DNA of 15,007 nucleotides from Thermoplasmata archaeon (GTDB lineage: Archaea > Thermoplasmatota > Thermoplasmata > JAGHBH01). Of this stretch, positions 1-7,033 are shown piece after piece. Under the pieces are notes generated by a model. It did not search any database. It had not been told where the DNA came from and saw only the letters and a program-made list of their open reading frames with translations. Position numbers and translations under genes: made by a program. The stretch is from NCBI GenBank assembly GCA_021161085.1, contig JAGHBH010000145.1:1-15007 (forward strand). Reading direction: 5' to 3'. Position 1 is the first letter of the stretch. Each line of letters opens with the position of its first letter.

Positions 1-1620
1 GACGGATATGGTGCGTTCCTCCCCGGCGGACAGGCCGAGCGATACGGGAATGGAGACCACGCCACCAGAGGTTGTGCCCCCTCCCCCGGCATCCCCGGAA
101 AGGCTTATGGCCACCTCGTCTCTCACCGTGCCCTGACGCAGCAGACCCACCGCGGAGATGTTCACCGGGCCCCCGGCTGCCCCCAGTGTCAAGGAGAGCA
201 GTTCTCTCTGACCGGGCTGTATCAGGGAGGGGGAGGAATGTCTTTCTCCCACCCACACACAGGGCCTGAAAGGTGATATGGGGCCCCTGGAGAAATCTTC
301 CCAGCAGTCCCAGGAGCTGGTGTGGAAAAACCAGAGGGATGAGGTTCCTCCCCCGGCGAGCAGGCTCTCCGGAACCTTCCCCTCCAGAAGATTACCGTTT
401 ATCTTTGCATCTATTCTTCTTTCCAGCACCCATCCGGGTATGTCGTTTCCTCTGGGTGTGTTATAGGAGTAGAATCCCCCCTTCTCCCGCATCCTGCCGT
501 TGACCCCGTTGATTATGATGAGATTGTCCATCCCCATACCCCTGAGCGGATAGCCAGTGCCCGGGTCTCCATCGGTGTCTATGAATATGTCCACCTCGTC
601 CGTCCGGTTGACACCGTTACCGGCCAGCATGGTCCCGGCCACCCGGAGATAGAAGTATATCCCGTCCTCCTCCGCCGTTAACCCTGCCTCCGTGATATCC
701 ACGTTCGGGTTGAATCCCACCACGGACGATGAGGCGAGGGGAACACCCGATCCTTCGGGCCAGTCTCCGATATCCCCGTTGACGAGTATCCCTTTGTATG
801 GAGGTATGTATGCCACGTTGGAGAGAACGGATGCGAGGATGAGGATTATTCCGAGGAGAGGGATTATGCCTGCTTTCCAAGAGCTCCTCCTTCTCAGGGT
901 AACCACCCCGGCCCTCCCCAGGCCGTTTGTCAGCCCGTTGCCGTTGGTGATGCCCTTCCGTAGAGCCCGGAGTCCGTTTGTCAGCCCGTTGCCGTTGACC
1001 AGTCCGTTCGTGAGACCATTTGTCAGTCCGTTGGTCTTTCCCAGGCCGTTTGTGAGCCCGTTGGTTCTTCCGAGTCCATTGGTCAACCCATTGGTCCTCC
1101 CGAGCCCGTTCGTGAGTCCATTGGTCCTCCCCAGGCCGTTGGTCAGGCCTCTTCTGCCGCCCAGGCCGTTGGTGAACCCTTTTCGCTCCGAGACGCTCCC
1201 GACATCTCCAACCCTGAGCCCCCTCTTTCCCGCCGGGACTGCCGGGGCAGCGGCAGCAACTCCGACAGCGCCCTCTTCCGACTCTTCCTCCTCCGCTTCC
1301 CCTATTATTCTGTCGAGTTCCGCCACTATATCCTCTTCGACAAGAACCTCCTCTTCCTCCTCCTCGAAGATGGCGCCGCAGTTGGGGCACCGGGTATCCG
1401 ATTCCCCCACCTCCGCGCCGCAGACGGGACATTCGAAGACCTCCTCCTCCGCCACGAACACCGCACCGCAGTTCGGACAGGATTCAGCATCTTCCGATAT
1501 CTCGGCGTCACATACCGGACAGCGCGTTTTTTTCTCTTCCCCGGCCTGCCCTTTTTCCTCGCCTGCGGATAGTCTGCTCCATTTTTCCATGAAGTCCTCG
1601 GCGAATTTTTTTTCGGCCAT
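1..1620 (-). CDS. Membrane protein with two zinc ribbons, a TNG-repeat linker and an external beta domain (C-terminus cut by window edge)
   Basis: The frame is open for 540 codons from an ATG at 1620 to the window edge with no stop, so the protein is partial. Two zinc ribbons come first: CPVC/CPNC at residues 34-37 and 48-51, and again at 64-67 and 78-81. Then follow an acidic stretch (about 86-118), an Ala/Pro stretch, a TNG-rich linker (150-235), an arginine-rich stop (RRR near 243-245) and one hydrophobic helix (about 250-272). The part after the helix, starting NGDIGDW at 281-287 and containing DEVDIFIDTDGDPGTGYPL, resembles DOMON/CBM9-like beta-sandwich domains; a second beta-rich region follows. 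Predicted topology is N-terminus inside, C-terminus outside. The start is supported by GGTGGAGG just upstream and an in-frame TGA at 1633-1635. Function is unknown; a membrane sensor or surface-binding protein is possible. Confident as a gene, unsure of role. Confidence 0.85.
   Translation of the reverse strand, partial: MAEKKFAEDFMEKWSRLSAGEEKGQAGEEKKTRCPVCDAEISEDAESCPNCGAVFVAEEEVFECPVCGAEVGESDTRCPNCGAIFEEEEEEVLVEEDIVAELDRIIGEAEEEESEEGAVGVAAAAPAVPAGKRGLRVGDVGSVSERKGFTNGLGGRRGLTNGLGRTNGLTNGLGRTNGLTNGLGRTNGLTNGLGKTNGLTNGLTNGLVNGNGLTNGLRALRKGITNGNGLTNGLGRAGVVTLRRRSSWKAGIIPLLGIILILASVLSNVAYIPPYKGILVNGDIGDWPEGSGVPLASSSVVGFNPNVDITEAGLTAEEDGIYFYLRVAGTMLAGNGVNRTDEVDIFIDTDGDPGTGYPLRGMGMDNLIIINGVNGRMREKGGFYSYNTPRGNDIPGWVLERRIDAKINGNLLEGKVPESLLAGGGTSSLWFFHTSSWDCWEDFSRGPISPFRPCVWVGERHSSPSLIQPGQRELLSLTLGAAGGPVNISAVGLLRQGTVRDEVAISLSGDAGGGGTTSGGVVSIPVSLGLSAGEERTISV
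916..1173 (-). repeat. TNG-rich tandem repeat inside the zinc-ribbon membrane protein gene
   Basis: This stretch encodes residues 150-235 and contains 14 TNG tripeptides. In the regular middle part the unit is about ten residues (GRTNGLTNGL), a 30-base period at the DNA level. The right side is less regular (LVNGNG, RALRKG, ITNGNG). Different codons are used for the same residues (AAC/AAT, GGC/GGG/GGA, ACC/ACG/ACA), so the protein pattern appears to be what is conserved. It links the cytoplasmic zinc ribbons to the membrane helix and is likely a flexible, low-complexity spacer. Confidence 0.9.
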
Positions 1621-1713
1621 TTCCTCCACCTTTCATCTCTCCGGCCGGCACAGGGTTTTTCATCGCATCCGTGCGGGACCGGAGATGCGGACGGCTCTAT
1701 GAGAAAGGGGGGG

Positions 1714-1722
1714 TTATATATT
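1714..1722 (-). promoter_or_regulatory. Candidate TATA box for the zinc-ribbon membrane protein gene
   Basis: On the minus strand this reads AATATATAA, close to the archaeal TATA consensus, in the gap (1621-1778) between the winged-helix gene and the zinc-ribbon gene. A start of transcription about 26 bases further on, near 1692, would give a leader of about 70 bases ending in a GGTGGAGG ribosome site. It suggests this gene is transcribed separately from the upstream operon. Nothing else was recognised in the gap apart from a T7A4 run at 1774-1784 that overlaps the stop of the neighbour. Confidence 0.45.
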
Positions 1723-1778
1723 CTCTCTCCCCTTCCCACAAATTCCGGCAAATAAATTGGCCTGTAGAGCACGTTTTT

Positions 1779-2471
1779 TTAAAACGCGGGTGGGGTTATC
1801 GATATCTCGCCCCACTCGTCCATCCCAGGATATCTCACCACCAGGAACGGCCGCCCGGAGGGTCGTGTCCTCACATCCACGTCCAGACCCTTCTTTCTCA
1901 GGGAAAAAGCAAAGGCATCGGAGGCTCTTACCGGATCCCACGCCTCAACAGCCTCCGCAACCAGGCGGGAGGGAAAGAGACGGGTATGCCTTCCGTCTTT
2001 GACGGAATCCACCAGACCAGCGGTCACCAGAATCTCAACCCCACTCTCCACCCTCATCCCCAGGATGCGGGCCAGACGGCCTCCATATATCCCAGGGGAG
2101 GAAATTACCAGGCGCAACACCGGAAATGCCGTGGGATGGGGGAGGACCTCCAGCAGCCGAACAACCTTCTCTGCATTTTTCCCCCCGAGTCTGTATCCCG
2201 GTGGTGTGGGATAGAAACCCCATCTGCCAAGGGCCACCAGCCCCTCTCCCACCAGGATTTCCAGACATCTCTTTGTTCTCCTCCACGGGAGGGAGGCGGC
2301 AAGGGAAAGGCTGTTCACGGAACGCCCCTTCCCCTCGCATATCCATCTGAACACCACGACGGAATCCCACACCAGAGGGTCCGGTGCCTTCGCCACTCCG
2401 GCCTCTACCCTGGAGAGGGCGGTGGACAGCGCGCTTCCCATCACCCCGTGTCCATTCCCTTTACCCGGCAT
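1779..2471 (-). CDS. Double winged-helix protein, probable transcription regulator
   Basis: The 230-residue product appears to hold two winged helix-turn-helix units. The first spans about 35-92, with the likely recognition region around SLPWRRTKRCLEILVGEGLV and a wing ending in FYPTPPG. The second spans about 113-172, with ILGMRVESGVEILVTAGLV and a basic wing (KDGRHTRLFPSR). The last 55 residues form no domain I recognise. There is no ligand-binding or membrane segment, so it is probably a cytoplasmic DNA-binding protein. Its ATG lies 10 bases after the KaiC-like stop codon, and GGGGGAGAGG fills that gap as a ribosome site, so it is very probably co-transcribed with the ATPase and S3Ae. The second ATG at residue 11 is a possible alternative start. 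Family and target are unknown. Confidence 0.75.
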   Translation of the reverse strand: MPGKGNGHGVMGSALSTALSRVEAGVAKAPDPLVWDSVVVFRWICEGKGRSVNSLSLAASLPWRRTKRCLEILVGEGLVALGRWGFYPTPPGYRLGGKNAEKVVRLLEVLPHPTAFPVLRLVISSPGIYGGRLARILGMRVESGVEILVTAGLVDSVKDGRHTRLFPSRLVAEAVEAWDPVRASDAFAFSLRKKGLDVDVRTRPSGRPFLVVRYPGMDEWGEISITPPAF

Positions 2472-2481
2472 CCTCTCCCCC

Positions 2482-3429
2482 TCACTTCAACCCGTATTCC
2501 CTGAATATCTGCTCCAGCACGTCCCTGGGGTTCACATCCCTCCACTCCCTGGACGCCATGAACCGGATGGTGCGGTACAGGTTCTTCCTCTCCCCCGGAA
2601 GAAGCATCTCCATCCTCTCCTTGGGGACCTCGGAGATCATCTTCTTGAACTCCGCCCTGACATCCACGTCCACCCTCTTCCCACCGCGGTCGGCTTCTAT
2701 CATATCCACCACGACACCGACACCCTGGATGATGGAATAGTGGTGGGAGAACGGACTGTGAGGGCTCATCCTGCTCTTCACTATCTTCAACTCCCTCCTC
2801 TCCGGGTTGTCCCTGCTGGAATACCGGAGGTGGATGACGTTGTCCGCCAGATACATGGGGATGGCTATCTCCGGGGTGGACAGATCTCCGGCGTTGCCAT
2901 GCTCTTCCAAGGTGCACAGGACGGTCCCTATCTTTCTGGTCTCCCTCAAGAGAAAGGATACTATCTCCCTCTGCTCGTATTTCGTGGGCACGGACCAGAG
3001 AACGGGAGTGAGGGGGTCGATGACTATCCTGGCGGTGTGCCCCTCCCACTCGGCCACGAAATCCGCCAGTTCCTTTTTTATGAAATCGGTGAACTGTTTT
3101 CCCCCCGCGTCCACGAACACGAAGGAGCCCTTCTCCAGATAATCCTCGGCGTCCTCCCATCCCATCGCTATGGCCTCTTTCAGAAGCTGGTCTGGAGCCT
3201 CGTCCAGCGTGATGTATATCCCGTCCTCACCGTGCTCCAACCCCCTCCTCAGGAACTGGGTGGCCAGGGTGGTCTTTCCCGCTCCGGAGGCCCCTATCAC
3301 CACGGTGGTGGAGTTGACGTTCAATCCCCCTCCGAAGATCTCGTTGAGACCGTACACCCCGGTGCTGAGCTTCTGCACATGGCCGGGATCGTCCCTCCCG
3401 GGGTTTCGCCTCTTTCCTCCCATGGCCAT
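2482..3429 (-). CDS. KaiC/RAD55-family RecA-like ATPase, single domain
   Basis: The product is 315 residues with one RecA-like core. Seen directly: Walker A GASGAGKTT at 46-54, the acidic pair position LDEAP at 75-79 (normally Glu-Glu in KaiC, here Asp-Glu), Walker B ARIVIDPLTP with Asp at 138, and the family-typical LSTGVYGLNEIFGGGL at 21-36. A helical, charged extension follows the core (about 250-315). Archaeal members of this family bind ATP and often act in signalling or regulation; the partner cannot be read from sequence. It has no membrane segment. Two starts are possible: Met1, only one base after GAGG, or Met3 (ATG at 3421-3423), seven bases after it. Met3 has the better spacing. 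Upstream lies S3Ae, 52 bases away with no clear promoter between; downstream, 10 bases away, is the winged-helix gene. Confidence 0.9.
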   Translation of the reverse strand: MAMGGKRRNPGRDDPGHVQKLSTGVYGLNEIFGGGLNVNSTTVVIGASGAGKTTLATQFLRRGLEHGEDGIYITLDEAPDQLLKEAIAMGWEDAEDYLEKGSFVFVDAGGKQFTDFIKKELADFVAEWEGHTARIVIDPLTPVLWSVPTKYEQREIVSFLLRETRKIGTVLCTLEEHGNAGDLSTPEIAIPMYLADNVIHLRYSSRDNPERRELKIVKSRMSPHSPFSHHYSIIQGVGVVVDMIEADRGGKRVDVDVRAEFKKMISEVPKERMEMLLPGERKNLYRTIRFMASREWRDVNPRDVLEQIFREYGLK

Positions 3430-3481
3430 TCCTCTTTATTCCCCCACCTACCCTCTGGGTCTGCCTGTCTGCCTATCCTAC

Positions 3482-4462
3482 CTATATCATAGTCTTAGCG
3501 GCCTCGTATATCTTCTTGGCGGTGGCTGCCCCTATGCCGTCCACGACCTCCAGGGCCTCCGGGCCGGAGCTCTTTATCGATTCCACCGAGGTGAAGCCCG
3601 CCTCGGCCAATATTTTCGCCTTCTGCGGTCCCACACCTGGGATTCTGGTGAGGTCTTTCACCGCAGCCTCGAGATCGACCTCCTCCTCACCACCCTTCGT
3701 CTCCTCCTCCGGTTTCTCATCCCTGGAGGGTGCGACCTCTTCTTCCTTCGCCTCGCCCTCTTCTCCGGCCTTTCCCTCTTCTTTCTCCCCGGCTGCGGCT
3801 TCCCGCTCTTTCTTCGCCGCCTCGGCCGCCTCCTCTCTAAGCCTTTCCAGGTCTTTCTCGCTGGGCTCCCTGAGAACCTCTATCTTCCGGAACTCCACCT
3901 TTTTCAGGGGATATATCTTCTTCCCCTTTCTGGCTATCCTCTTCTGGAGGTCCGCCGAGACCACGGCTCTCAACATCTCGGAGAGGGTGTGGGTTTTGGC
4001 GAAGGCCGTGGTCTCTTCCACCATGAGGGCACGGAGCATCCTTTTCTGGGAGTTCTGTATCCTTCGGTCCGTGACCGCCATGGGTTTCATCCGGAGAACA
4101 TAGCCTTCCTTGGTGGTGACCTTGAATACGCTGTCTATCTTCGACCTCTTGCGTCTGACCATCCTTCTGACGTAGTCGCTGGTGAGAGACTGTTCCACGA
4201 ACTTCGTGCGAGCGTTGAAGCCGTTGATGTCGTACACCTCGAACTTCATCTTTATGTGCATCTTGGAGAAATCGCCGGTCACGTCGTTGAGGGTTACCTC
4301 TGCCCGCCTTCCTATGACCTTGGAGGGGTCGTCCGCCGGCGTCTCTCCAAGGCTGACGCTGTTGAACATCTCGGGAGCAAGGAGCTTGTACCACTCCTTG
4401 GACTTCCACTTGTCCCGCATCTTCTTGGCTGCAAGCCTGGCACGAGCGGATTGTCTGGCCAA
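3482..4462 (-). CDS. rps3ae: Small-subunit ribosomal protein S3Ae (eS1) with C-terminal helix-hairpin-helix extension
   Basis: Residues 15 to about 205 match the S3Ae family, including KWKSKEWYKLLAPEMF, SLGETPADDPSKVIGR and DVTGDFSKMHIKMKFEVYDI. S3Ae is a 30S subunit protein of archaea and eukaryotes, usually near 200-220 residues in archaea. This one is longer: a Lys/Glu/Ala-rich, probably disordered or helical linker (about 205-268) leads to a compact helix-hairpin-helix domain (270-326) with two hairpins, IPGVGPQKA and VDGIGAATAKKI. Such domains usually bind nucleic acid without sequence specificity. I chose the TTG at 4460-4462, giving 326 residues, because GGAGG lies 8 bases before it. 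The longer reading from GTG at 4508-4510 would start right beside the TATA box, before the expected transcript start. First gene of a likely operon with the KaiC-like and winged-helix genes. Confidence 0.92.
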   Translation of the reverse strand: MARQSARARLAAKKMRDKWKSKEWYKLLAPEMFNSVSLGETPADDPSKVIGRRAEVTLNDVTGDFSKMHIKMKFEVYDINGFNARTKFVEQSLTSDYVRRMVRRKRSKIDSVFKVTTKEGYVLRMKPMAVTDRRIQNSQKRMLRALMVEETTAFAKTHTLSEMLRAVVSADLQKRIARKGKKIYPLKKVEFRKIEVLREPSEKDLERLREEAAEAAKKEREAAAGEKEEGKAGEEGEAKEEEVAPSRDEKPEEETKGGEEEVDLEAAVKDLTRIPGVGPQKAKILAEAGFTSVESIKSSGPEALEVVDGIGAATAKKIYEAAKTMI

Positions 4463-4475
4463 ACTGTTTTCCTCC
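4463..4475 (-). promoter_or_regulatory. Ribosome binding site that decides the S3Ae start
   Basis: On the minus strand GGAGG (4475-4471) is followed by eight bases and then TTG (4462-4460). It lies inside the longer GTG-initiated frame, which has no comparable site before its own start codon. Together with the TATA box at 4513-4520 it argues for the TTG start. Confidence 0.7.
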
Positions 4476-4510
4476 TGGATGGTTTTGAGGGGGGATGGGT
4501 AAATGCTCAC

Positions 4511-4522
4511 CCCTTATAAGGG
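4511..4522 (-). promoter_or_regulatory. Candidate TATA box of the S3Ae operon, within a perfect 12-base palindrome
   Basis: CCCTTATAAGGG is a perfect palindrome with CTTATAAG at its centre. A transcript start about 26 bases away, near 4490, gives a leader of roughly 28 bases to the TTG start with the GGAGG site in between. Being symmetric, the box itself does not set direction. A second AT-rich element at 4608-4619 could also serve the minus strand but would leave a leader of more than 100 bases. Confidence 0.5.
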
Positions 4523-4607
4523 TTTCTGCCGGTGTTTGCCGCTGCCGTTTGTTCGTCCTTTTTCTCACAACCGGTTTTTCCCCGTCTTTACCCCCGGCCG
4601 CTCTTCT

Positions 4608-4619
4608 TGTATAAAAACC
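4608..4619 (+). promoter_or_regulatory. Candidate TATA box for the small secreted protein gene
   Basis: TGTATAAAAACC lies about 65-70 bases before the ATG at 4681. The predicted transcript start, near 4638-4642, falls after the TTG at 4633 that opens the longer frame, so that TTG is unlikely to be used. With the S3Ae box about 95 bases away it forms a divergent promoter region. Confidence 0.5.
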
Positions 4620-4680
4620 TTGTTGCAGGTTTTTGAAAGAATGTTTTTCATGCATGGGGTTCAATAAATTATTGGGTGAT

Positions 4681-5316
4681 ATGGTGAAGAGGAGTATGGT
4701 GAAGAGGTTGCTGGTATCCATCGGAGTGTTGGTTGCTGTGGCTGTGGTTGCTGTCCCGGTCCAGGGGTTCAACGCCGGGGGCTCCTGGGAGGGGATTATA
4801 GGAGACAAGGATGGGCGTCTGGTCACGGAGTTCGAGTATGAGCCTGGAAGAATAGGGCTGGCCAGGGATTATTCCGTGGATGGGGGTGGGGAGGTCTCCC
4901 TTCAGGCTGTTCCCGTGGGAGATGGCCTGGGCATACCTGTGTTCTTCGAGAAGGGATGTCCCTATCTGCTGCTCTCTGCCGAGCCCGTGGACAGACCTTT
5001 CTTCGTCTATCTGCCGGCGACGATGGAGCATTACGATGATTTCTACTACTATAACATCGGGGAAAGCAACGGTACGACCTTAGCCCGCCACGGCGTTTCC
5101 GTAACGGTATCCTTGGAGATCCCCTACCAGATGGACGGCCCCTACACCGTTATTCCCGTACAGAAGCTGAACGGGGAGATGATAATACCGCTGGTGCTCC
5201 ACACTTCTGTGGAGACCCCCTGGGAGTCAAAAGAGTGGCAAAGCACACTTCTGGAGGACTTCCCCGGATATTACACGGCAGGGCTGGAATGGGCCCTTGT
5301 AAAGGGCCGTCGTTGA
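4681..5316 (+). CDS. Small secreted protein of unknown function
   Basis: The product is 211 residues from the ATG at 4681. The N-terminus is a classical signal peptide: Lys/Arg residues, a hydrophobic stretch (LLVSIGVLVAVAVVAV) and a likely cut after VQG, at about residue 30. The mature part is beta-rich with aromatic and acidic residues (HYDDFYYYNIGESNGTT), one NGT glycosylation sequon, a single Cys and no second membrane segment, so it is probably released or held at the surface by a partner. I recognise no domain. The frame extends upstream to a TTG at 4633, but the TATA box position argues against that start. GGGTGAT directly before 4681 matches the anti-Shine-Dalgarno region; ATG at 4696, preceded by GAGGAG, is an alternative that keeps the signal peptide. 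It faces away from the S3Ae operon. Confidence 0.7.
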   Translation: MVKRSMVKRLLVSIGVLVAVAVVAVPVQGFNAGGSWEGIIGDKDGRLVTEFEYEPGRIGLARDYSVDGGGEVSLQAVPVGDGLGIPVFFEKGCPYLLLSAEPVDRPFFVYLPATMEHYDDFYYYNIGESNGTTLARHGVSVTVSLEIPYQMDGPYTVIPVQKLNGEMIIPLVLHTSVETPWESKEWQSTLLEDFPGYYTAGLEWALVKGRR

Positions 5317-5399
5317 TCGCAGGAATCTCCCCCGCTCCCAGATAGGGAGTTGACTTGGGAATTGTGGATAGATGTGGTCGTGGGAGTCTCTCTTTTCCC
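5292..5399 (+). terminator. Possible terminator region: hairpins followed by a pyrimidine-rich tract
   Basis: GGCCCTT (5292-5298), a GTA loop and AAGGGCC (5302-5308) form a perfect 7-base stem overlapping the last codons before the TGA at 5314-5316. A second short stem, CTCCC/GGGAG (5335-5339 and 5345-5349), follows, then a T/C-rich stretch near 5386-5399. Archaeal termination depends mainly on T-rich tracts, so the hairpins may be incidental. Apart from the next promoter, the gap 5317-5483 shows nothing else. Confidence 0.3.
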
Positions 5400-5431
5400 A
5401 TATTTCGCATTCCGGCATTTCAATAAAAACA

Positions 5432-5439
5432 TTTATAAA
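5432..5439 (+). promoter_or_regulatory. TATA box for the TPR gene
   Basis: TTTATAAA, with the A-rich CAATAAAAAC just upstream, lies about 45 bases before the ATG at 5484. A transcript start near 5462 would give a short leader of about 22 bases holding a GGGG at 5472-5475, eight bases before the start codon. Confidence 0.6.
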
Positions 5440-5483
5440 CCATGATGTATTCCTTTAATCTGCGGTATTGTGGGGAATAAAAT

Positions 5484-6545
5484 ATGCCCAAAGATATTAA
5501 ATGGAGAGACAGGGAAGGCCTGGCCCGTCAACTGCTCGAGGTGGGAAAGTCCACGGCCGGTAAGGGAGAGCTCAGAGAGGCTGTCGTCTATTTCTCAGGG
5601 GTCGAGGAGGCCCTCGGAGGATGGGGGGCCATAAGAGAGAAAGAGGCTCCATTGCTTCTTGAAAGTCTCCAGTATCTAATGCGATGCTACGAAGGGATGG
5701 GCGAGTACGATCGGGTGTTTCACACTTACAAGAAGCTCTCTGTGGTGATGGGTTGGTGCGATGATAAAAACCTGCTTCTGGAAAGTCATAAACTTGTGGG
5801 TACCATGTGGTGGAAGATGGGGATGTACGAAAGCGCCCGGGAAGAATATGAGGCGGCTTTGAAGATGGCCTGCGGGCCATCTCGTAGGGGTAGGCGTGCG
5901 GCGGTGCTTTTAGACCTTGCCTCTCTTAATTCCGAGATAGGACTCTTTGACGAGGCAGAGGAAGGATTTTCGAAGGCAGAGGCCATTTTATCAGAAATAG
6001 AACGGGATTGGCGTGACGATCTCAACCTTGTACTGGTGGTTAACAACAGGGCTCTCAATCTGGAGTATCAGGGGAGGTACGAGGAGGCAGTGTTGGAATA
6101 TACTCGGGCTGTCGATATGGCTGTTTCCCTCGGAAACAACATGCTGCAACAGAGGTGCAGGGTGAACCTTGCCAGGATCCAGGCCGTGATGGGTCGTCTG
6201 GATGAGGCGGAGGAGAATCTGGAGAAGGCGGAGAACCTCGATGGTACGGTGATGAGCAGGGAGATGGCAGGCGGGGCCAGCCTGGTTCGTGCGCTTCTCT
6301 CCCTCTACAGGGGGGAGTACGAGAAGGCTGTTGGCCATTATAGAATAGCGGACGAACTCCTCAGGGGAATGCTCTCCTCTGGCGGCAGCGGTGCGGTGGC
6401 CTTCATCTGGGGAAAGAGCCTCCGGGAGATGGGTCTCGAGGAGGAGGCACGGGTCTATCTGTCCGAGGCGGCGGAATGTTTCTGGGATGCGGGTAACGAG
6501 AAACTGGCAAGAAAGGCCGAGGAGATGCTGGAGGGAAAGATTTAG
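5484..6545 (+). CDS. TPR-repeat protein
   Basis: The 353-residue product is almost entirely tetratricopeptide-like helical repeats. About eight units are visible, near residues 13-46, 58-92, 98-132, 137-171, 180-215, 220-252, 260-295 and 303-338. Typical signatures are GMGEYDRVFHTYKKL, GLFDEAEEGFSKAEAIL, QGRYEEAVLEYTRAVDMA, GRLDEAEENLEKAENL and RGEYEKAVGHYRIADEL. There is no signal peptide, membrane segment or enzymatic domain, so it is probably a cytoplasmic protein-binding scaffold. The repeat following each A/G-x-Y/L-x-E-A core is regular across the whole length, with no sign of frameshift. It has its own TATA box at 5432-5439. The small winged-helix gene starts 44 bases after its stop and may be co-transcribed; TPR proteins are sometimes regulators of partner proteins, but the partner here is unknown. 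Confidence 0.85.
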   Translation: MPKDIKWRDREGLARQLLEVGKSTAGKGELREAVVYFSGVEEALGGWGAIREKEAPLLLESLQYLMRCYEGMGEYDRVFHTYKKLSVVMGWCDDKNLLLESHKLVGTMWWKMGMYESAREEYEAALKMACGPSRRGRRAAVLLDLASLNSEIGLFDEAEEGFSKAEAILSEIERDWRDDLNLVLVVNNRALNLEYQGRYEEAVLEYTRAVDMAVSLGNNMLQQRCRVNLARIQAVMGRLDEAEENLEKAENLDGTVMSREMAGGASLVRALLSLYRGEYEKAVGHYRIADELLRGMLSSGGSGAVAFIWGKSLREMGLEEEARVYLSEAAECFWDAGNEKLARKAEEMLEGKI

Positions 6546-6589
6546 GAGTGTAGAGGTGATGTCCTCACTGCTGAGGCGGCGGTGAGTTC

Positions 6590-7033
6590 ATGAGGACGGA
6601 GTTTGCTGCTCTGCCGGTGGAGATAAAGAGGATGACGTACGGCTGGCTGGGAGAAAAGTATAACAGCCAGTACGGTGGATTGGTGTTGGGCTGGTTCGTG
6701 GAGAGGCATCTCGAAAGGGGCTGTGAGGACACTCGCGGCAGGGGTGGTCATAGGAGGTTTGTGAACGGAGAGGTAGGAGAGGACGAGAGGGCCGGTGGAG
6801 ATGGGTGGTGTTGTAGATATTCGTTGTACAAGGTTTATCTTTCCAGAAAGGTCCCGCAGTCCACGCTGTTCTCCATTCTGGATAGGATGGTGATAGATGG
6901 TGTTCTGGAGATGGATATGGAGGAGAGGGGCATACATCGGTACAGGCTGAACTCCCGTACGATGGGTGTTCTGGAGGCCATTGCGGAGTTTTTGATGGGA
7001 GAAAGGAGAGATGCGGGGAGACGGAGGGGATAG
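6590..7033 (+). CDS. Small winged-helix protein, possible transcription regulator
   Basis: The product is 147 residues and basic at its end (RRDAGRRRG). Residues 77-136 look like a winged helix: a likely recognition helix with VPQSTLFSILDRMVIDGVLE (88-107), a wing around MEERGIHRYRLN, and a C-terminal helix (TMGVLEAIAEFL) resembling the PadR/MarR layout. The first 75 residues contain a helical segment and a Gly/Arg/Glu-rich low-complexity part (about 43-72) that I do not recognise. The ATG at 6590 is preceded by GGTGA at 6581-6585, and an in-frame TGA at 6572-6574 rules out a longer form. It follows the TPR gene by 44 bases with no visible promoter and precedes the giant surface protein gene, which has its own TATA box. 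A regulator of either neighbour is possible but only by position. Confidence 0.65.
   Translation: MRTEFAALPVEIKRMTYGWLGEKYNSQYGGLVLGWFVERHLERGCEDTRGRGGHRRFVNGEVGEDERAGGDGWCCRYSLYKVYLSRKVPQSTLFSILDRMVIDGVLEMDMEERGIHRYRLNSRTMGVLEAIAEFLMGERRDAGRRRG

Noticed and set aside
916..1173. Short spaced DNA repeats that could suggest a CRISPR array
   Set aside because: There are no unique spacers, the period is about 30 bases with drifting sequence, and the repeat is in frame within a protein.
692..1702. Plus-strand ORF rich in Pro, Phe, Val and Ser repeats
   Set aside because: Its repeats are the reverse-strand shadow of the TNG repeat; the minus strand has zinc ribbons, a membrane helix and a good ribosome site.
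1774..1784. T7A4 run as a terminator for the winged-helix gene
   Set aside because: On the transcribed (minus) strand it reads as A-rich after the first Ts and overlaps the stop codon, so it is not a T-tract terminator for that gene.
2422..4519. Plus-strand ORFs of 356 and 449 residues opposite the KaiC-like and S3Ae genes
   Set aside because: Both lie antisense to strongly recognised families; their low-complexity Leu/Pro-rich translations match no protein type.
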